NCBI GenBank assembly: GCA_900539625.1
Contig: UQCW01000050.1
Span: forward strand, 1-20,502
Source of the DNA: an uncultured Prevotella sp.
GTDB lineage: Bacteria; Bacteroidota; Bacteroidia; Bacteroidales; Bacteroidaceae
Reading direction: 5' to 3'
Length of the DNA stretch: 20,502 nucleotides
A program made the position numbers and the translations under genes. This document shows, one piece after another, positions 1-7,444 of this stretch (positions are counted from its first letter, which is position 1; every line of letters begins with the position of its first letter). The notes under the pieces are model-generated. The model was not told the DNA's origin. It searched no databases and saw only the letters and a list, made by a program, of their open reading frames with translations.

Positions 1-285
1 CACATCGTTCGTGCCACCATCACCTCCAATCCCCATGTCATGACCCTCCCCGTTTCTCGTTGCCATTTCAAGAGCAATGACCAAGTACGCGTCAAGGAGG
101 GCGAATTTAAAGGTTTTGTCGGCCGCGTCATCCGCGTGGCCGGCCAGCAGCGCGTAGCATTGGAAATCAAGGGCCTCTGCTACCTCGCCACCGCCTTCGT
201 TCCCAGTGCGTTCCTGGAGAAGGTGGGGGAGGGTTCTGGGATTGGAAGAGAGGAACAGAAAGACGCGGAAGAAAGCGTTGTTTGA
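1..285 (+). CDS. NusG/UpxY-like transcription antitermination factor, C-terminal part (5' end outside window)
   Basis: The frame is open from base 1, so only about the last 94 codons are present; the first ATG inside the window (40) is probably internal. The visible part carries a KOW-type segment (D-Q-V-R-V-K-E-G-E-F-K-G-F-V-G-R-V), followed by beta-rich sequence and a final F-L-E-K-V, as at the end of NusG-family proteins. In the family this domain contacts ribosomal protein S10 or Rho. In Bacteroidales the UpxY paralogues act as operon-specific antiterminators, often at the head of capsule loci. No capsule genes follow here, so a UpxY role is not shown. A short charged tail (about 20 residues) follows the KOW domain. 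Confidence 0.75.
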   Translation, partial: HIVRATITSNPHVMTLPVSRCHFKSNDQVRVKEGEFKGFVGRVIRVAGQQRVALEIKGLCYLATAFVPSAFLEKVGEGSGIGREEQKDAEESVV

Positions 286-336
286 TGATGCTGGAGGTTG
301 CGGGATTAATCTGACCACCAAAATAGAACTCTTGGA

Positions 337-966
337 ATGATTGTAAAGAATATTTTTTCACAGGATTTGCAGATAGCCAAATCTCTGATAAACAGGGACG
401 AAATGGTTACGCGCAAATACTTTTACCAGCAATGCTATCCCCTTTTTAAATCTATATATGACAACTATTATACTGATTGCATCAGTTGCAAGGAGTTTAT
501 GGATGAAATCTACATAGTCGTTCTTGCTCCAGGGAATACAACAGGCAAGTGTCAGCTGGAAAATTTCCGTGGTGAGAGTACCTTGACAAGTTGGCTCAAA
601 ACAGTTTGCTTGTTCTATTGCTATAAGAAATATGAGTTGAAGCAACGCATGCCTGTTTATGAACCGTTATTGCATACTGCCGAAAAAGAGGATGGCGAAG
701 ATACGATGAGTGATAGGATGGGTGACGAAGCACTCTCTAATCCAATAGATTTTAGTGACATGAACCGTGTAGATGTCGAAGTATTGCTCGGTTTGATGTC
801 CAACGTAAGATACCGCAACATCATTCGTTTGCTCTATCTTGAACAAAGGTCACACAAGGAAACTGCTGAGGCGCTTGGCATGTCAATGGATAATTATTAC
901 AACAAACGGATTTTGGCAGAGAGACAATTCAAACAAGTATGCAGGAAGGAGGCGAAACATGCTTAG
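337..966 (+). CDS. ECF-like RNA polymerase sigma-70 family factor
   Basis: A 209-residue protein. Residues about 28-107 look like sigma region 2, with an aromatic-rich W-L-K-T-V-C-L-F-Y-C-Y stretch. Residues about 157-205 form a helix-turn-helix (region 4), with R-N-I-I-R-L-L-Y-L-E followed by K-E-T-A-E-A-L-G-M-S-M-D-N-Y-Y-N. The M-D-N-Y-Y-N recognition-helix end is familiar from a Bacteroidetes-specific ECF-like group. No signal peptide or membrane helix is seen. The next gene overlaps its last codons, which suggests translational coupling to a regulator. It probably directs transcription of the cluster that follows. I cannot identify its promoter from sequence. Function as a sigma factor is well supported; the regulon is inferred. 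Confidence 0.85.
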   Translation: MIVKNIFSQDLQIAKSLINRDEMVTRKYFYQQCYPLFKSIYDNYYTDCISCKEFMDEIYIVVLAPGNTTGKCQLENFRGESTLTSWLKTVCLFYCYKKYELKQRMPVYEPLLHTAEKEDGEDTMSDRMGDEALSNPIDFSDMNRVDVEVLLGLMSNVRYRNIIRLLYLEQRSHKETAEALGMSMDNYYNKRILAERQFKQVCRKEAKHA

Positions 967-1408
967 TCATACATTACCAAGTATAGAGGAGTTTGCTGCA
1001 TTCCTTGATGGCAACCTGTCACAGAATGAGATGCAGCAGTTCTCAGAGATAGCAGTGAACAACGAAGCGTTGCGACAGTTGTTGGACGCTAATTCTGTCA
1101 TAGACGAGACTCTTAACAATTTAACAGAGGCTGATTTGCAGTTGCCGTCGGATTTGGTGAAAACAGATTTTGATTTGCCTACAATTCTTCCTGGAGAAGT
1201 GTCAGCACTTGTTGCGCTTTCACCAGAACCTGTGGATGACGTGCTTGTTGCAGCATGTGCTGCTGATGAGATTTCTGCGTATTCTGATATTGAACAAGAT
1301 AATCATGTAATTATAGGAGAAGGCATGTACAATGATTCGTCGCAGACAACGCCTGATGACAACGGCTTTGACAGCAGCGGTGATTTGTCTGACTCATTCT
1401 TCGAATGA
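959..1408 (+). CDS. Soluble anti-sigma-like protein with F-L-D-G module
   Basis: A 149-residue acidic protein. I chose the ATG at 959 because it overlaps the sigma gene's end by 8 bases and has a strong ribosome site (GGAAGGAGG, 944-952); a longer frame from 839 would lie inside the sigma gene. Residues 8-45 hold I-E-E-F-A-A-F-L-D-G-N-L-S-Q-N-E-M-Q-Q-F, a helical module typical of the N-terminus of Bacteroidetes anti-sigma-like proteins; no zinc ligands are visible. The C-terminal third is rich in D, S and E and looks disordered. There is no membrane helix, unlike the counterpart at 12879. Sequestering of the upstream sigma factor is inferred from position and the shared module, not shown. 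Confidence 0.65.
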   Translation: MLSHTLPSIEEFAAFLDGNLSQNEMQQFSEIAVNNEALRQLLDANSVIDETLNNLTEADLQLPSDLVKTDFDLPTILPGEVSALVALSPEPVDDVLVAACAADEISAYSDIEQDNHVIIGEGMYNDSSQTTPDDNGFDSSGDLSDSFFE

Positions 1409-1450
1409 TAAGTGGAGGCTCAAAAATAGTTTATGTTGAGGCCCCGCTTA
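1409..1450 (+). promoter_or_regulatory. Intergenic imperfect hairpin
   Basis: Arms 1409-1422 and 1437-1450 can pair over 14 positions with one mismatch and two G-U pairs around a 14-base loop. No T-run follows, so it is not a classical terminator. It separates the sigma/anti-sigma pair from the structural genes and could attenuate transcription or stabilise mRNA. The next start (1474) lies 24 bases downstream after an A+T-rich stretch. Confidence 0.35.
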
Positions 1451-1473
1451 TATATAAATATTAGATGTAACTT

Positions 1474-2538
1474 ATGGATATACCTATAGCATCACAAAGT
1501 ATAAGATTCCCTGGTTACGGCATGTTTTGGGTGGCAAATTCCATCAGTTCTACGCTACTGGGGTGGAACAACCGCCGTTTGCAAGACAAGGCACACGAAC
1601 GGAATCAGGAATTTCAGTTGGAGATGGAACGCGCTCGTCACATCACTGATGACGAACGTATGCAGGAAGATATCGCCTTCAAACGTAGGCTTGTTGCTCT
1701 TGCCCGCGAACAGAGGCAAGAAGTTTCACGACAATCTTTCAATGCGCAGATGCAAGCCATTGAATTGAAATACTACTTGCAATATTGTTGGCCGCTTGAT
1801 CCCTTGTTGCCTCAGGCGATTTTGCATGAGATACGCAACGATGCGGCAAACGTAGCACCACGGTTGAATGTTATTCTGATGCACGCGCCTTTGTTGCCTT
1901 TACGGGCTTACGGAACAGATGCCAATGCCGCAGATGCTCAGATATATAAGGAGTTGGAATATTCCATCAAAAAAAATGATGTCCCCCTTATCGGAAATGT
2001 TGATTTCCGTAAAGACGCTTGCTTGAGGCCTGATTTGTCAGGAGGCAATGCCAGCATCATGAATATCCATTTTCTGATGAGTCAAATGCCAACTTTGGTT
2101 ATTTCGCCTCAATACTGTGAAGGTAAAATGTATCTGAGTGGTGCTGTATGGGAGCCGCAGGCTTCGCGTCCTGTCATTCGTCCACTTTTTAACTTCGATT
2201 ATAATCCTGTTGAAGCAGGGAAAAACGAAGAATATCGCATTGAGATGATAGAATTACTGCATGCCAGCGTATCTGTTATTACAGGTGCTGTTCGTGATTC
2301 CTATATGGTGCTGACGCAGGGCAAAGAACCGACATTGCCCGTTTTGTTGAATGACAAGGAACATGCTGATATGAAGCGACTCGTAATGGGCTATGCTGAA
2401 TTAAAGGCATTCATAAAGGGAGAGAACGATAATATCCTTGCCGCACTTGATGAAGAGAATACGCCACATTTGTTGGAGGTGTACGACAAGAAAGACATCG
2501 AGGCTATAAAGGAGCAGGTTAAATCAAACATGTTGTAA
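1474..2538 (+). CDS. Unrecognised protein with hydrophobic N-terminus and coiled coil (paralogue A)
   Basis: A 354-residue protein of no family I can name. Residues 12-31 are mildly hydrophobic and aromatic (F-P-G-Y-G-M-F-W-V-A-N-S-I-S-S-T-L-L-G-W), perhaps a membrane-associating segment. Residues about 32-98 are a highly charged coiled coil rich in R, E and Q. Residues about 100-354 are a mixed globular domain with W-P-L-D-P-L-L-P, M-P-T-L-V-I-S-P and T-L-P-V-L-L-N-D. These landmarks recur in the same order in the next gene, so the two are paralogues. It starts 65 bases after the anti-sigma-like gene and is followed after 11 bases by its paralogue. The two may form a hetero-oligomer on the membrane or act with the AAA+ ATPase (inference). 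Confidence 0.8.
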   Translation: MDIPIASQSIRFPGYGMFWVANSISSTLLGWNNRRLQDKAHERNQEFQLEMERARHITDDERMQEDIAFKRRLVALAREQRQEVSRQSFNAQMQAIELKYYLQYCWPLDPLLPQAILHEIRNDAANVAPRLNVILMHAPLLPLRAYGTDANAADAQIYKELEYSIKKNDVPLIGNVDFRKDACLRPDLSGGNASIMNIHFLMSQMPTLVISPQYCEGKMYLSGAVWEPQASRPVIRPLFNFDYNPVEAGKNEEYRIEMIELLHASVSVITGAVRDSYMVLTQGKEPTLPVLLNDKEHADMKRLVMGYAELKAFIKGENDNILAALDEENTPHLLEVYDKKDIEAIKEQVKSNML

Positions 2539-2549
2539 ATGATCTAAAT

Positions 2550-4019
2550 ATGCCAATAGGTGCTATAACAATGATACTCGCCAATGTTGGATTGCAAATC
2601 TACAACAATTGGTGTGGCAGCCGCCAGAATGCAGCGCTTCAACAGAAGCGTGAGGAGTTTGAGCGTGCTGCAAAAGACCGCAACACGGAGCACATGTGGC
2701 GGCTTATGCGCGAAGGGCAGGAACTGACCCTACAGTTGGAGAATGAAAAGCATGCTGACAGGCTCAAAGAACTGAAGGATGAGGTCGACCATCTATTGGA
2801 ACGACTCACCTACGAGACAACAATCAGCAACTGGCCCCTGAAAGTGCTTCCCATCGTGATGAAGAATCAGGCTTTTGGCAATCTCTTGGCAAATCAAGAG
2901 GAGAATATTGCTATGCACGTCGTCTTCACCCGTTCCAACTACGACAAGTTCAACAAACTCGTCTATCCAATTGTCGAAAAACAATTGGAACAATATTGTG
3001 ATAAGCATTGGAGCACCATGACCGACCATCCCATCCTCTTCTATAGCGGAGCCTGGAAGCCAATGGTCAACCCTACTGATGTGCAAGTAACTGCCATGCG
3101 TGAGGAGTTGAAGAACCTCCCCACCTTGCTCATCACCCCTTTCTTTCGTCCCAACGATGGCAAATTGGTCTTCCAACTGCACATGTGGGGTGTAGGAGCT
3201 AACAGTACCGACAAATTCGATGTTCCTGAGATTGAACCAACCGAATTTCAGCGTCCTTTCTGTAATCAAGACGACTACGATAACGAAGAGGGCTTGTTAG
3301 AAGAAATCGTTGAAGACCTCGTCCCCTACCTTGAGTGCATGATAGGTTATATGGCCGATACTTACTTTTGGTCATCAACTGGCTTGGCTCCGCATCTTCC
3401 GTTGCTGCTTACCAATGGTACAATTTGTACGGATGGGATGGGGTATCTCATTAATGACAGCCGTGAGTATTACGATGGGGTGTTAGCCGAGAGTGAGAAG
3501 AAAGCTAAAGAAAATCCTTTTGTGCAAGAAAAACTGTTGAATTTGTGTGAGGGGAGTGCTGAGTTGTGGGACAAGGAATATAGAAATGCGAAAGTCGAAG
3601 AGATAAAGAAAAAATTTGTTTTTTCAAGAATGCCATCGTTGCCATCACTTTTATGTCCAATTAATGCTTTTGACAATTCTATGTATTCTGAAAAAGCATT
3701 TGAGACAATTGATATTCTTCAAGATGTTCTTGTTTTTTTAGAGAATCAAATTATTGACTACACACGAGATGATTTATATATCCTACTTTGTAGGATAGAA
3801 GATGGATTGTTGACATCAAATGTGATAGATGACAATAATATAGTCCATATTTTGTCACCATCAACAGATTTTAAGTTTAAATACAAAAGGCTTTATAATG
3901 CTCGCAAAATAAAATTTTTTTTTAGTGGTAAAAAAGAAAAGATAATAGCACTTAATAAAATGTCTGATGCAATCAGACGTTTGCAAAAAATCTATGAATC
4001 TTCAATATTAATATATTAA
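2550..4019 (+). CDS. Unrecognised protein with hydrophobic N-terminus and coiled coil, C-terminally extended (paralogue B)
   Basis: A 489-residue paralogue of the preceding protein. It has a hydrophobic start (I-T-M-I-L-A-N-V-G-L-Q-I-Y), a charged coiled coil at about 26-88, then W-P-L-K-V-L-P (95-101), L-P-T-L-L-I-T-P (190-197), M-W-G-V-G and L-P-L-L-L-T-N-G, matching landmarks of paralogue A. The match ends near residue 356 (E-Y-R-N-A-K-V-E-E-I-K-K-K-F against Y-D-K-K-D-I-E-A-I-K-E-Q-V), just where paralogue A stops. Residues 357-489 are an extra, lysine- and isoleucine-rich tail in clearly more A+T-rich DNA. The AAA+ gene begins 2 bases after the stop, so they are probably co-translated. 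The role is unknown; scaffold or substrate-binding partner of the ATPase is inference. Confidence 0.8.
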   Translation: MPIGAITMILANVGLQIYNNWCGSRQNAALQQKREEFERAAKDRNTEHMWRLMREGQELTLQLENEKHADRLKELKDEVDHLLERLTYETTISNWPLKVLPIVMKNQAFGNLLANQEENIAMHVVFTRSNYDKFNKLVYPIVEKQLEQYCDKHWSTMTDHPILFYSGAWKPMVNPTDVQVTAMREELKNLPTLLITPFFRPNDGKLVFQLHMWGVGANSTDKFDVPEIEPTEFQRPFCNQDDYDNEEGLLEEIVEDLVPYLECMIGYMADTYFWSSTGLAPHLPLLLTNGTICTDGMGYLINDSREYYDGVLAESEKKAKENPFVQEKLLNLCEGSAELWDKEYRNAKVEEIKKKFVFSRMPSLPSLLCPINAFDNSMYSEKAFETIDILQDVLVFLENQIIDYTRDDLYILLCRIEDGLLTSNVIDDNNIVHILSPSTDFKFKYKRLYNARKIKFFFSGKKEKIIALNKMSDAIRRLQKIYESSILIY

Positions 4020-4021
4020 TC

Positions 4022-4888
4022 ATGAATTACAAGTTACTAAAGAACAACAATGAACAAAAAGATAGTAGAGTTTTGTCTCTTCTACCTGTAGCCCCTCAAT
4101 GGACGCTAGATGAAATCATAATGTCAGACCAAGTACGTGAAGCTGTAGATGATGCAATTGCTTTCTGTAAGAACCAGAGACAAATAGTAGAGGACTGGGA
4201 ACTTGGCCGCTTTCTAAAAGGAGATGGTGGTTGCCTTGGCATAAATATGCATGGAAGTCCAGGTACAGGAAAAAGTATTACTGCAGAGGCTATAGCCAAT
4301 GCAGTAGAACGGAAAATTATAATGGTAAAACTATCAGAAATGATAGACAGTTTGCAAGGTCAGACAGAGAAAAACCTGACAGAACTTTTCGATACAGCTC
4401 AAGAAGGAAAGTACATAATTCTTTTCGATGAGGCAGATAGTCTATTAAGTAAAAGGGCTTCGGGTACGAACAATGCTGATGCTACTAATATTATCAAATC
4501 TCACCTTCTGAATTTGATGGATAGAAAAAATGTCATGGTGATTTTTACAACAAATTTTTTTAAGAATTACGATCGTGCATTTGTTCGCCGAATATTATTT
4601 AATATTCACTTTTCTGATCCAACAAAAGAAGAACTTGTGAGGCTGTGGAAATTTCACCTAACCCCCAAGGTTCCCAAAGATGTCACATATGAACAACTTG
4701 CAGATTTGTCCGATGGCTTGACAGGTGGTGACATTAAACATCTAACATTAAAAATATGTACGCGTCTATCATCAAATAGAATCAGCAAACTTGATGAGGT
4801 GTCAATGAAATCAATCATTGACGAATACAAGAAGTCCATAAAACAAGACCAGAATCAGAATCCTGAAATAGAAATAAAAGCAAAATAA
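4022..4888 (+). CDS. AAA+ ATPase of the classical AAA (FtsH/SpoVK-like) type, no protease domain
   Basis: A 288-residue ATPase. Walker A is G-S-P-G-T-G-K-S (78-85), Walker B is I-I-L-F-D-E-A-D (132-139), sensor 1 is T-T-N (176-178), arginine-finger candidates are R189 and R190 (F-V-R-R), and the sensor-2 region is G-L-T-G-G-D-I-K-H (232-240). All key residues are intact. The 70-residue N-terminal segment has no membrane helix, and the C-terminus is a short charged tail. Classical AAA proteins form hexamers that thread or remodel proteins. The protein lacks a built-in peptidase, but the cluster encodes a separate HExxH metallopeptidase (8224) and a VWA protein (10049), a kind of partner often found with AAA+ ATPases. 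The substrate is unknown. Confidence 0.9.
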   Translation: MNYKLLKNNNEQKDSRVLSLLPVAPQWTLDEIIMSDQVREAVDDAIAFCKNQRQIVEDWELGRFLKGDGGCLGINMHGSPGTGKSITAEAIANAVERKIIMVKLSEMIDSLQGQTEKNLTELFDTAQEGKYIILFDEADSLLSKRASGTNNADATNIIKSHLLNLMDRKNVMVIFTTNFFKNYDRAFVRRILFNIHFSDPTKEELVRLWKFHLTPKVPKDVTYEQLADLSDGLTGGDIKHLTLKICTRLSSNRISKLDEVSMKSIIDEYKKSIKQDQNQNPEIEIKAK

Positions 4889-4912
4889 TTTTAATACAAA
4901 AAAGTTAAAGTC

Positions 4913-5212
4913 ATGGTAACAATTTTAATTACAGCAGCTGTTCTTGCGTTAGTTGCATGGGCGTTTAAACTCTTTTGGAAAGACATACTGGCATTCATTG
5001 CAAGTGCCATAATTGCCTTGGGAGAGCTTGTTGAAGCATTTGTTAAGTTTGTTCGTCGTAATGGGAAAGCGGTAGCTTACTTAATTAGACACTACTTTGG
5101 TGGAAGACGGACAAGAACTGAAATTGAGGAGATTGATGAAGAACTTTGTCCTGATGAAGTGCAAGAGGCATTAAAAGAAGGAAAAGAAGTTAGGGTTCAC
5201 AATATAAAGTAG
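4913..5212 (+). CDS. Small membrane protein with shared C-terminal module (1 of 5)
   Basis: A 99-residue protein with two probable membrane helices (about 2-20 and 24-45), then R-R-N-G-K-A-V-A-Y-L-I-R-H-Y (48-61) and a cytoplasmic-looking acidic tail. Its end (78-95, L-C-P-D-E-V-Q-E-A-L-K-E-G-K-E-V-R-V) matches the C-terminal motif of the next four proteins. The stretch Y-L-I-R-H-Y-F-G-G-R-R-T-R-T-E is especially close to Y-F-I-K-R-Y-D-D-G-R-I-T-R-T-K of the protein at 6261. Starts 24 bases after the AAA+ gene. Function unknown; the motif may be recognised by the ATPase or by a common partner (inference). Confidence 0.75.
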   Translation: MVTILITAAVLALVAWAFKLFWKDILAFIASAIIALGELVEAFVKFVRRNGKAVAYLIRHYFGGRRTRTEIEEIDEELCPDEVQEALKEGKEVRVHNIK

Positions 5213-5216
5213 TCGT

Positions 5217-5561
5217 ATGTTTATTTTAGATGATATACTAATTTACGCTGGAGCGGCTGTCTTAGGAGGACTACTAGGTGCTGCAATAGCTGCTTACATA
5301 GAGGACGCCATCAATTGGTTTAGAAACTTTTGGAACACTCATGAAACCATAAGAAAAAACGGAAAAGCAATTGGTGCACTTATAAAGTATGGCTGTAAAG
5401 TCATAAAAAGAATCTTTGTTGAAAGAGCCAATGGCGAAGAAGAGGAATACTATCAAGAAGACGATGAAGGTGAAGAAATTTCAAACTTGGATTTGCCAAC
5501 TGAGTCAGAAAAATCGTTGAGAGAAAACGGTTATCTTATCGTTGAAACTTACGGATTTTAA
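5217..5561 (+). CDS. Small membrane protein with shared C-terminal module (2 of 5)
   Basis: A 114-residue protein, 4 bases after the previous gene. One or two glycine/alanine-rich hydrophobic segments (about 8-27) are followed by R-K-N-G-K-A-I-G-A-L-I-K (46-57), which parallels R-R-N-G-K-A-V-A-Y-L-I-R of the upstream protein, so the two are related over most of their length. A very acidic linker (74-88) leads to L-P-T-E-S-E-K-S-L-R-E-N-G-Y-L-I-V-E (93-110), the shared C-terminal motif. No known family recognised. Likely inner-membrane with a cytoplasmic tail, but topology is a prediction by eye. Confidence 0.75.
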   Translation: MFILDDILIYAGAAVLGGLLGAAIAAYIEDAINWFRNFWNTHETIRKNGKAIGALIKYGCKVIKRIFVERANGEEEEYYQEDDEGEEISNLDLPTESEKSLRENGYLIVETYGF

Positions 5562-5584
5562 TAACTACAAATAAATATCAGATT

Positions 5585-6196
5585 ATGTCGTTAAAAGATT
5601 TACTTTCTGGTTTCACCAGAACTTATGGGAATGCAGTGTTCCCATTCTGTAATTTCAAAGACAGAGTACTTGAACTGTATCAAAAAGCATATAGAAAAGG
5701 GTTTACAAATCCTGTGTATGGAGACATTTCTATTGAAAAACGTGGTGATGAATACACGTCTACTATTCACTTGTATTATAAACTAAACAAGGAAGGGAAA
5801 GTCCAAAAGTTTGAGACAGAGGAAGATTATGGAGAACTTGAAGATGTGCCACCAATTATTGATGATGTCCTTAAACGTGAAGGAAAAGTGCAGATAAAAA
5901 TAGAAAACATTACGAACCTATTGTCTGCCAGAGATTTATCAATCAAACAATCAATAAAATTCTCTGACATCGAAAACATTGTAGATGATGTTTCAAACAA
6001 ACATGGGTTGAACTATTCATCTGTTACAGTTACGTTGATTGACGAACTATTCTATACAAGAATGGTGCTGAATTTTACTGTACATGGTAAAACAAAGCGT
6101 TATCAAGCTGCTTATAGATCAATTTTAAAATATCCTGATGATATCTTAGAGCAGCTATTAGGTAGTGAGGATAGCTCAGTTTCTTTTGAATTATAA
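5585..6196 (+). CDS. Soluble protein with two copies of the shared module (3 of 5)
   Basis: A 203-residue protein without membrane helices. Two halves appear homologous: about 23-107 and 126-203. Each has a helix (F-K-D-R-V-L-E-L-Y against F-S-D-I-E-N-I-V-D-D-V), beta strands (Y-T-S-T-I-H-L-Y-Y-K-L against F-Y-T-R-M-V-L-N-F-T-V), a G-K turn, then the closing motif. The motif is V-P-P-I-I-D-D-V-L-K-R-E-G-K-V-Q-I-K-I-E (88-107) in the first half and Y-P-D-D-I-L-E-Q-L-L-G-S-E-D-S-S-V (183-199) in the second. It lies 23 bases after the previous gene. Function unknown; its helix-strand-helix build suggests a small protein-binding domain. Confidence 0.75.
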   Translation: MSLKDLLSGFTRTYGNAVFPFCNFKDRVLELYQKAYRKGFTNPVYGDISIEKRGDEYTSTIHLYYKLNKEGKVQKFETEEDYGELEDVPPIIDDVLKREGKVQIKIENITNLLSARDLSIKQSIKFSDIENIVDDVSNKHGLNYSSVTVTLIDELFYTRMVLNFTVHGKTKRYQAAYRSILKYPDDILEQLLGSEDSSVSFEL

Positions 6197-6207
6197 ATGT
6201 AAAAATT

Positions 6208-6244
6208 GAAGGTGTGTTTACATCTTGGTGTATAACACACCTTC
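6208..6244 (+). promoter_or_regulatory. Perfect 11-bp intergenic hairpin
   Basis: Arms GAAGGTGTGTT (6208-6218) and AACACACCTTC (6234-6244) are exact reverse complements around a 15-base loop. No T-run follows. It fills the only sizeable gap between the small module genes and ends 16 bases before the next start, so it could act on mRNA stability or on translation of the gene at 6261. The role is a guess. Confidence 0.4.
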
Positions 6245-6260
6245 GTAGAATGATTATCAT

Positions 6261-6581
6261 ATGTTGGAAGAAATTATACGATTTTTGAAGAGTCTCTCGT
6301 TAACAAAGGCTGCTTATAATGCTTTCTTGAAAAGCATTCAACGCCAAGTTAATGATGTAAAAATAGATGACTGTGTATCGCAATTCTATGTACTACTAGA
6401 AAAAGAAGATAATAATGCAGTTTCGTATTTTATAAAACGCTATGATGATGGAAGAATTACTCGCACAAAGTTAAATGAAAGTATAGATATTGAACTTCTA
6501 CCACCAGAAATTGCAGAAGTGCTTATTGAGGAAGGAAACTGCAAATTGGATGATGGCTTATTTAAGATATATAGAATATAA
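6261..6581 (+). CDS. Small protein with shared C-terminal module (4 of 5)
   Basis: A 106-residue protein. An amphipathic N-terminal helix (about 1-30) leads to strands Q-F-Y-V-L-L-E and V-S-Y-F-I-K-R-Y, then G-R-I-T-R-T-K and the shared motif L-P-P-E-I-A-E-V-L-I-E-E-G-N-C-K-L-D (80-97). It is closest to the protein at 4913 in the C-terminal half but lacks that protein's membrane helices. The stop is one base before the next start, suggesting coupling. Function unknown. Confidence 0.7.
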   Translation: MLEEIIRFLKSLSLTKAAYNAFLKSIQRQVNDVKIDDCVSQFYVLLEKEDNNAVSYFIKRYDDGRITRTKLNESIDIELLPPEIAEVLIEEGNCKLDDGLFKIYRI

Positions 6582-6582
6582 T

Positions 6583-6858
6583 ATGGATAAATGTGACTAT
6601 AAAGGTGCTCTTACCACAATCAATTTGTTAAGAGAAGAATACAAGAAGAATCCTCCGTCAGTCATAATAAAAGATGTTGTGTATATAGGGTATTCAAATT
6701 CGACCTATACATTATATTTTGCAATTGTAAACGCAGGCGGAAAGGTTTTAACAATGGAATGGCCTATTGAAGTATGGTTTACCATTCCAGCAGAACTTAG
6801 AAGTTGTGCAAAAGTAAATGAAGGAAAGAAGATTATCATTGACGAAAACTATTGGTAG
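6583..6858 (+). CDS. Small protein consisting of the shared module (5 of 5)
   Basis: A 91-residue protein. I chose the ATG at 6583 because it follows the previous stop by one base; a longer frame from 6490 would lie within the previous gene. Helix Y-K-G-A-L-T-T-I-N-L-L-R-E-E-Y (6-20), strands V-V-Y-I-G-Y and T-Y-T-L-Y-F-A-I-V-N, then G-G-K and the closing motif I-P-A-E-L-R-S-C-A-K-V-N-E-G-K-K-I-I-I-D (68-87). This is nearly the bare module and defines its length at about 80 residues. Function unknown. Confidence 0.7.
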   Translation: MDKCDYKGALTTINLLREEYKKNPPSVIIKDVVYIGYSNSTYTLYFAIVNAGGKVLTMEWPIEVWFTIPAELRSCAKVNEGKKIIIDENYW

Positions 6859-6929
6859 TCATGCTTGCCTTTCTGTCCTTAATTTAATTAAAAGAAATAG
6901 TATGGGAAATTTTAAGAATTTTTTTAATA

Positions 6930-7436
6930 ATGATACTCAACGATTTTTTTGAGTCTCATTATGAAGACATTAGTGAGCCTTTAAAAGAAATTACTGTTGG
7001 AAACGATGGCAGTATGTATGAGATATCCACTTCTCAAACTCTGCTTGGAGAAAGAAAAAATGGTAAGTGGGGCTGGGTTGATTCAAATAATGTGTTTGTT
7101 ATCCAACCTATTTATGATTCAGGTTTTGTGACCTGTTTCAATGGTATTATAATCATGCAAAAGCATGGAGAATGGGGTGGTATTTATCGAAAGAATGAAT
7201 TAATAGCTTTCTCTTTTAAATATGCTCATCTTAGTCATGCGTATGGCAAAACTTATGTAGCACGCAATTCCTTTAATAAATGTGCCCTGGTAAAATCAGA
7301 AGATAATATGTTGACAGGGTTTAATTACAAAGGATTTTCTGTTTACAACAATGGTAATGTAACAAAATATGTAAAATCAAGATTTTTGGCTGAATCAAAG
7401 GGATTTATTGATTTAGAAACAGGAATAGAACTATAA
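6930..7436 (+). CDS. WG-repeat protein, start uncertain
   Basis: A 168-residue protein with WG-type repeats: G-K-W-G-W-V-D-S-N near residue 45-53 with a following P-I-Y-D, and G-E-W-G-G-I-Y. WG repeats build beta structures in many bacterial proteins of unclear role. No signal peptide is seen in this frame. The start is doubtful. The ATG at 6930 has no ribosome site, while an ATG at 6902 opens a frame (M-G-N-F-K-N-F-F-N-N-D-T-Q-R-F-F) that would join this one exactly if one T of the seven-T run at 6944-6950 were skipped or absent. Either the gene starts at 6930, or it has a one-base insertion or frameshift at the T-run. Confidence 0.65.
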   Translation: MILNDFFESHYEDISEPLKEITVGNDGSMYEISTSQTLLGERKNGKWGWVDSNNVFVIQPIYDSGFVTCFNGIIIMQKHGEWGGIYRKNELIAFSFKYAHLSHAYGKTYVARNSFNKCALVKSEDNMLTGFNYKGFSVYNNGNVTKYVKSRFLAESKGFIDLETGIEL

Positions 7437-7444
7437 CGAAGAAT

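Noticed and set aside
839..958. Longer start for the anti-sigma-like gene
   Set aside because: It would overlap the sigma gene by 128 bases, while ATG 959 has a strong ribosome site and begins the known module.
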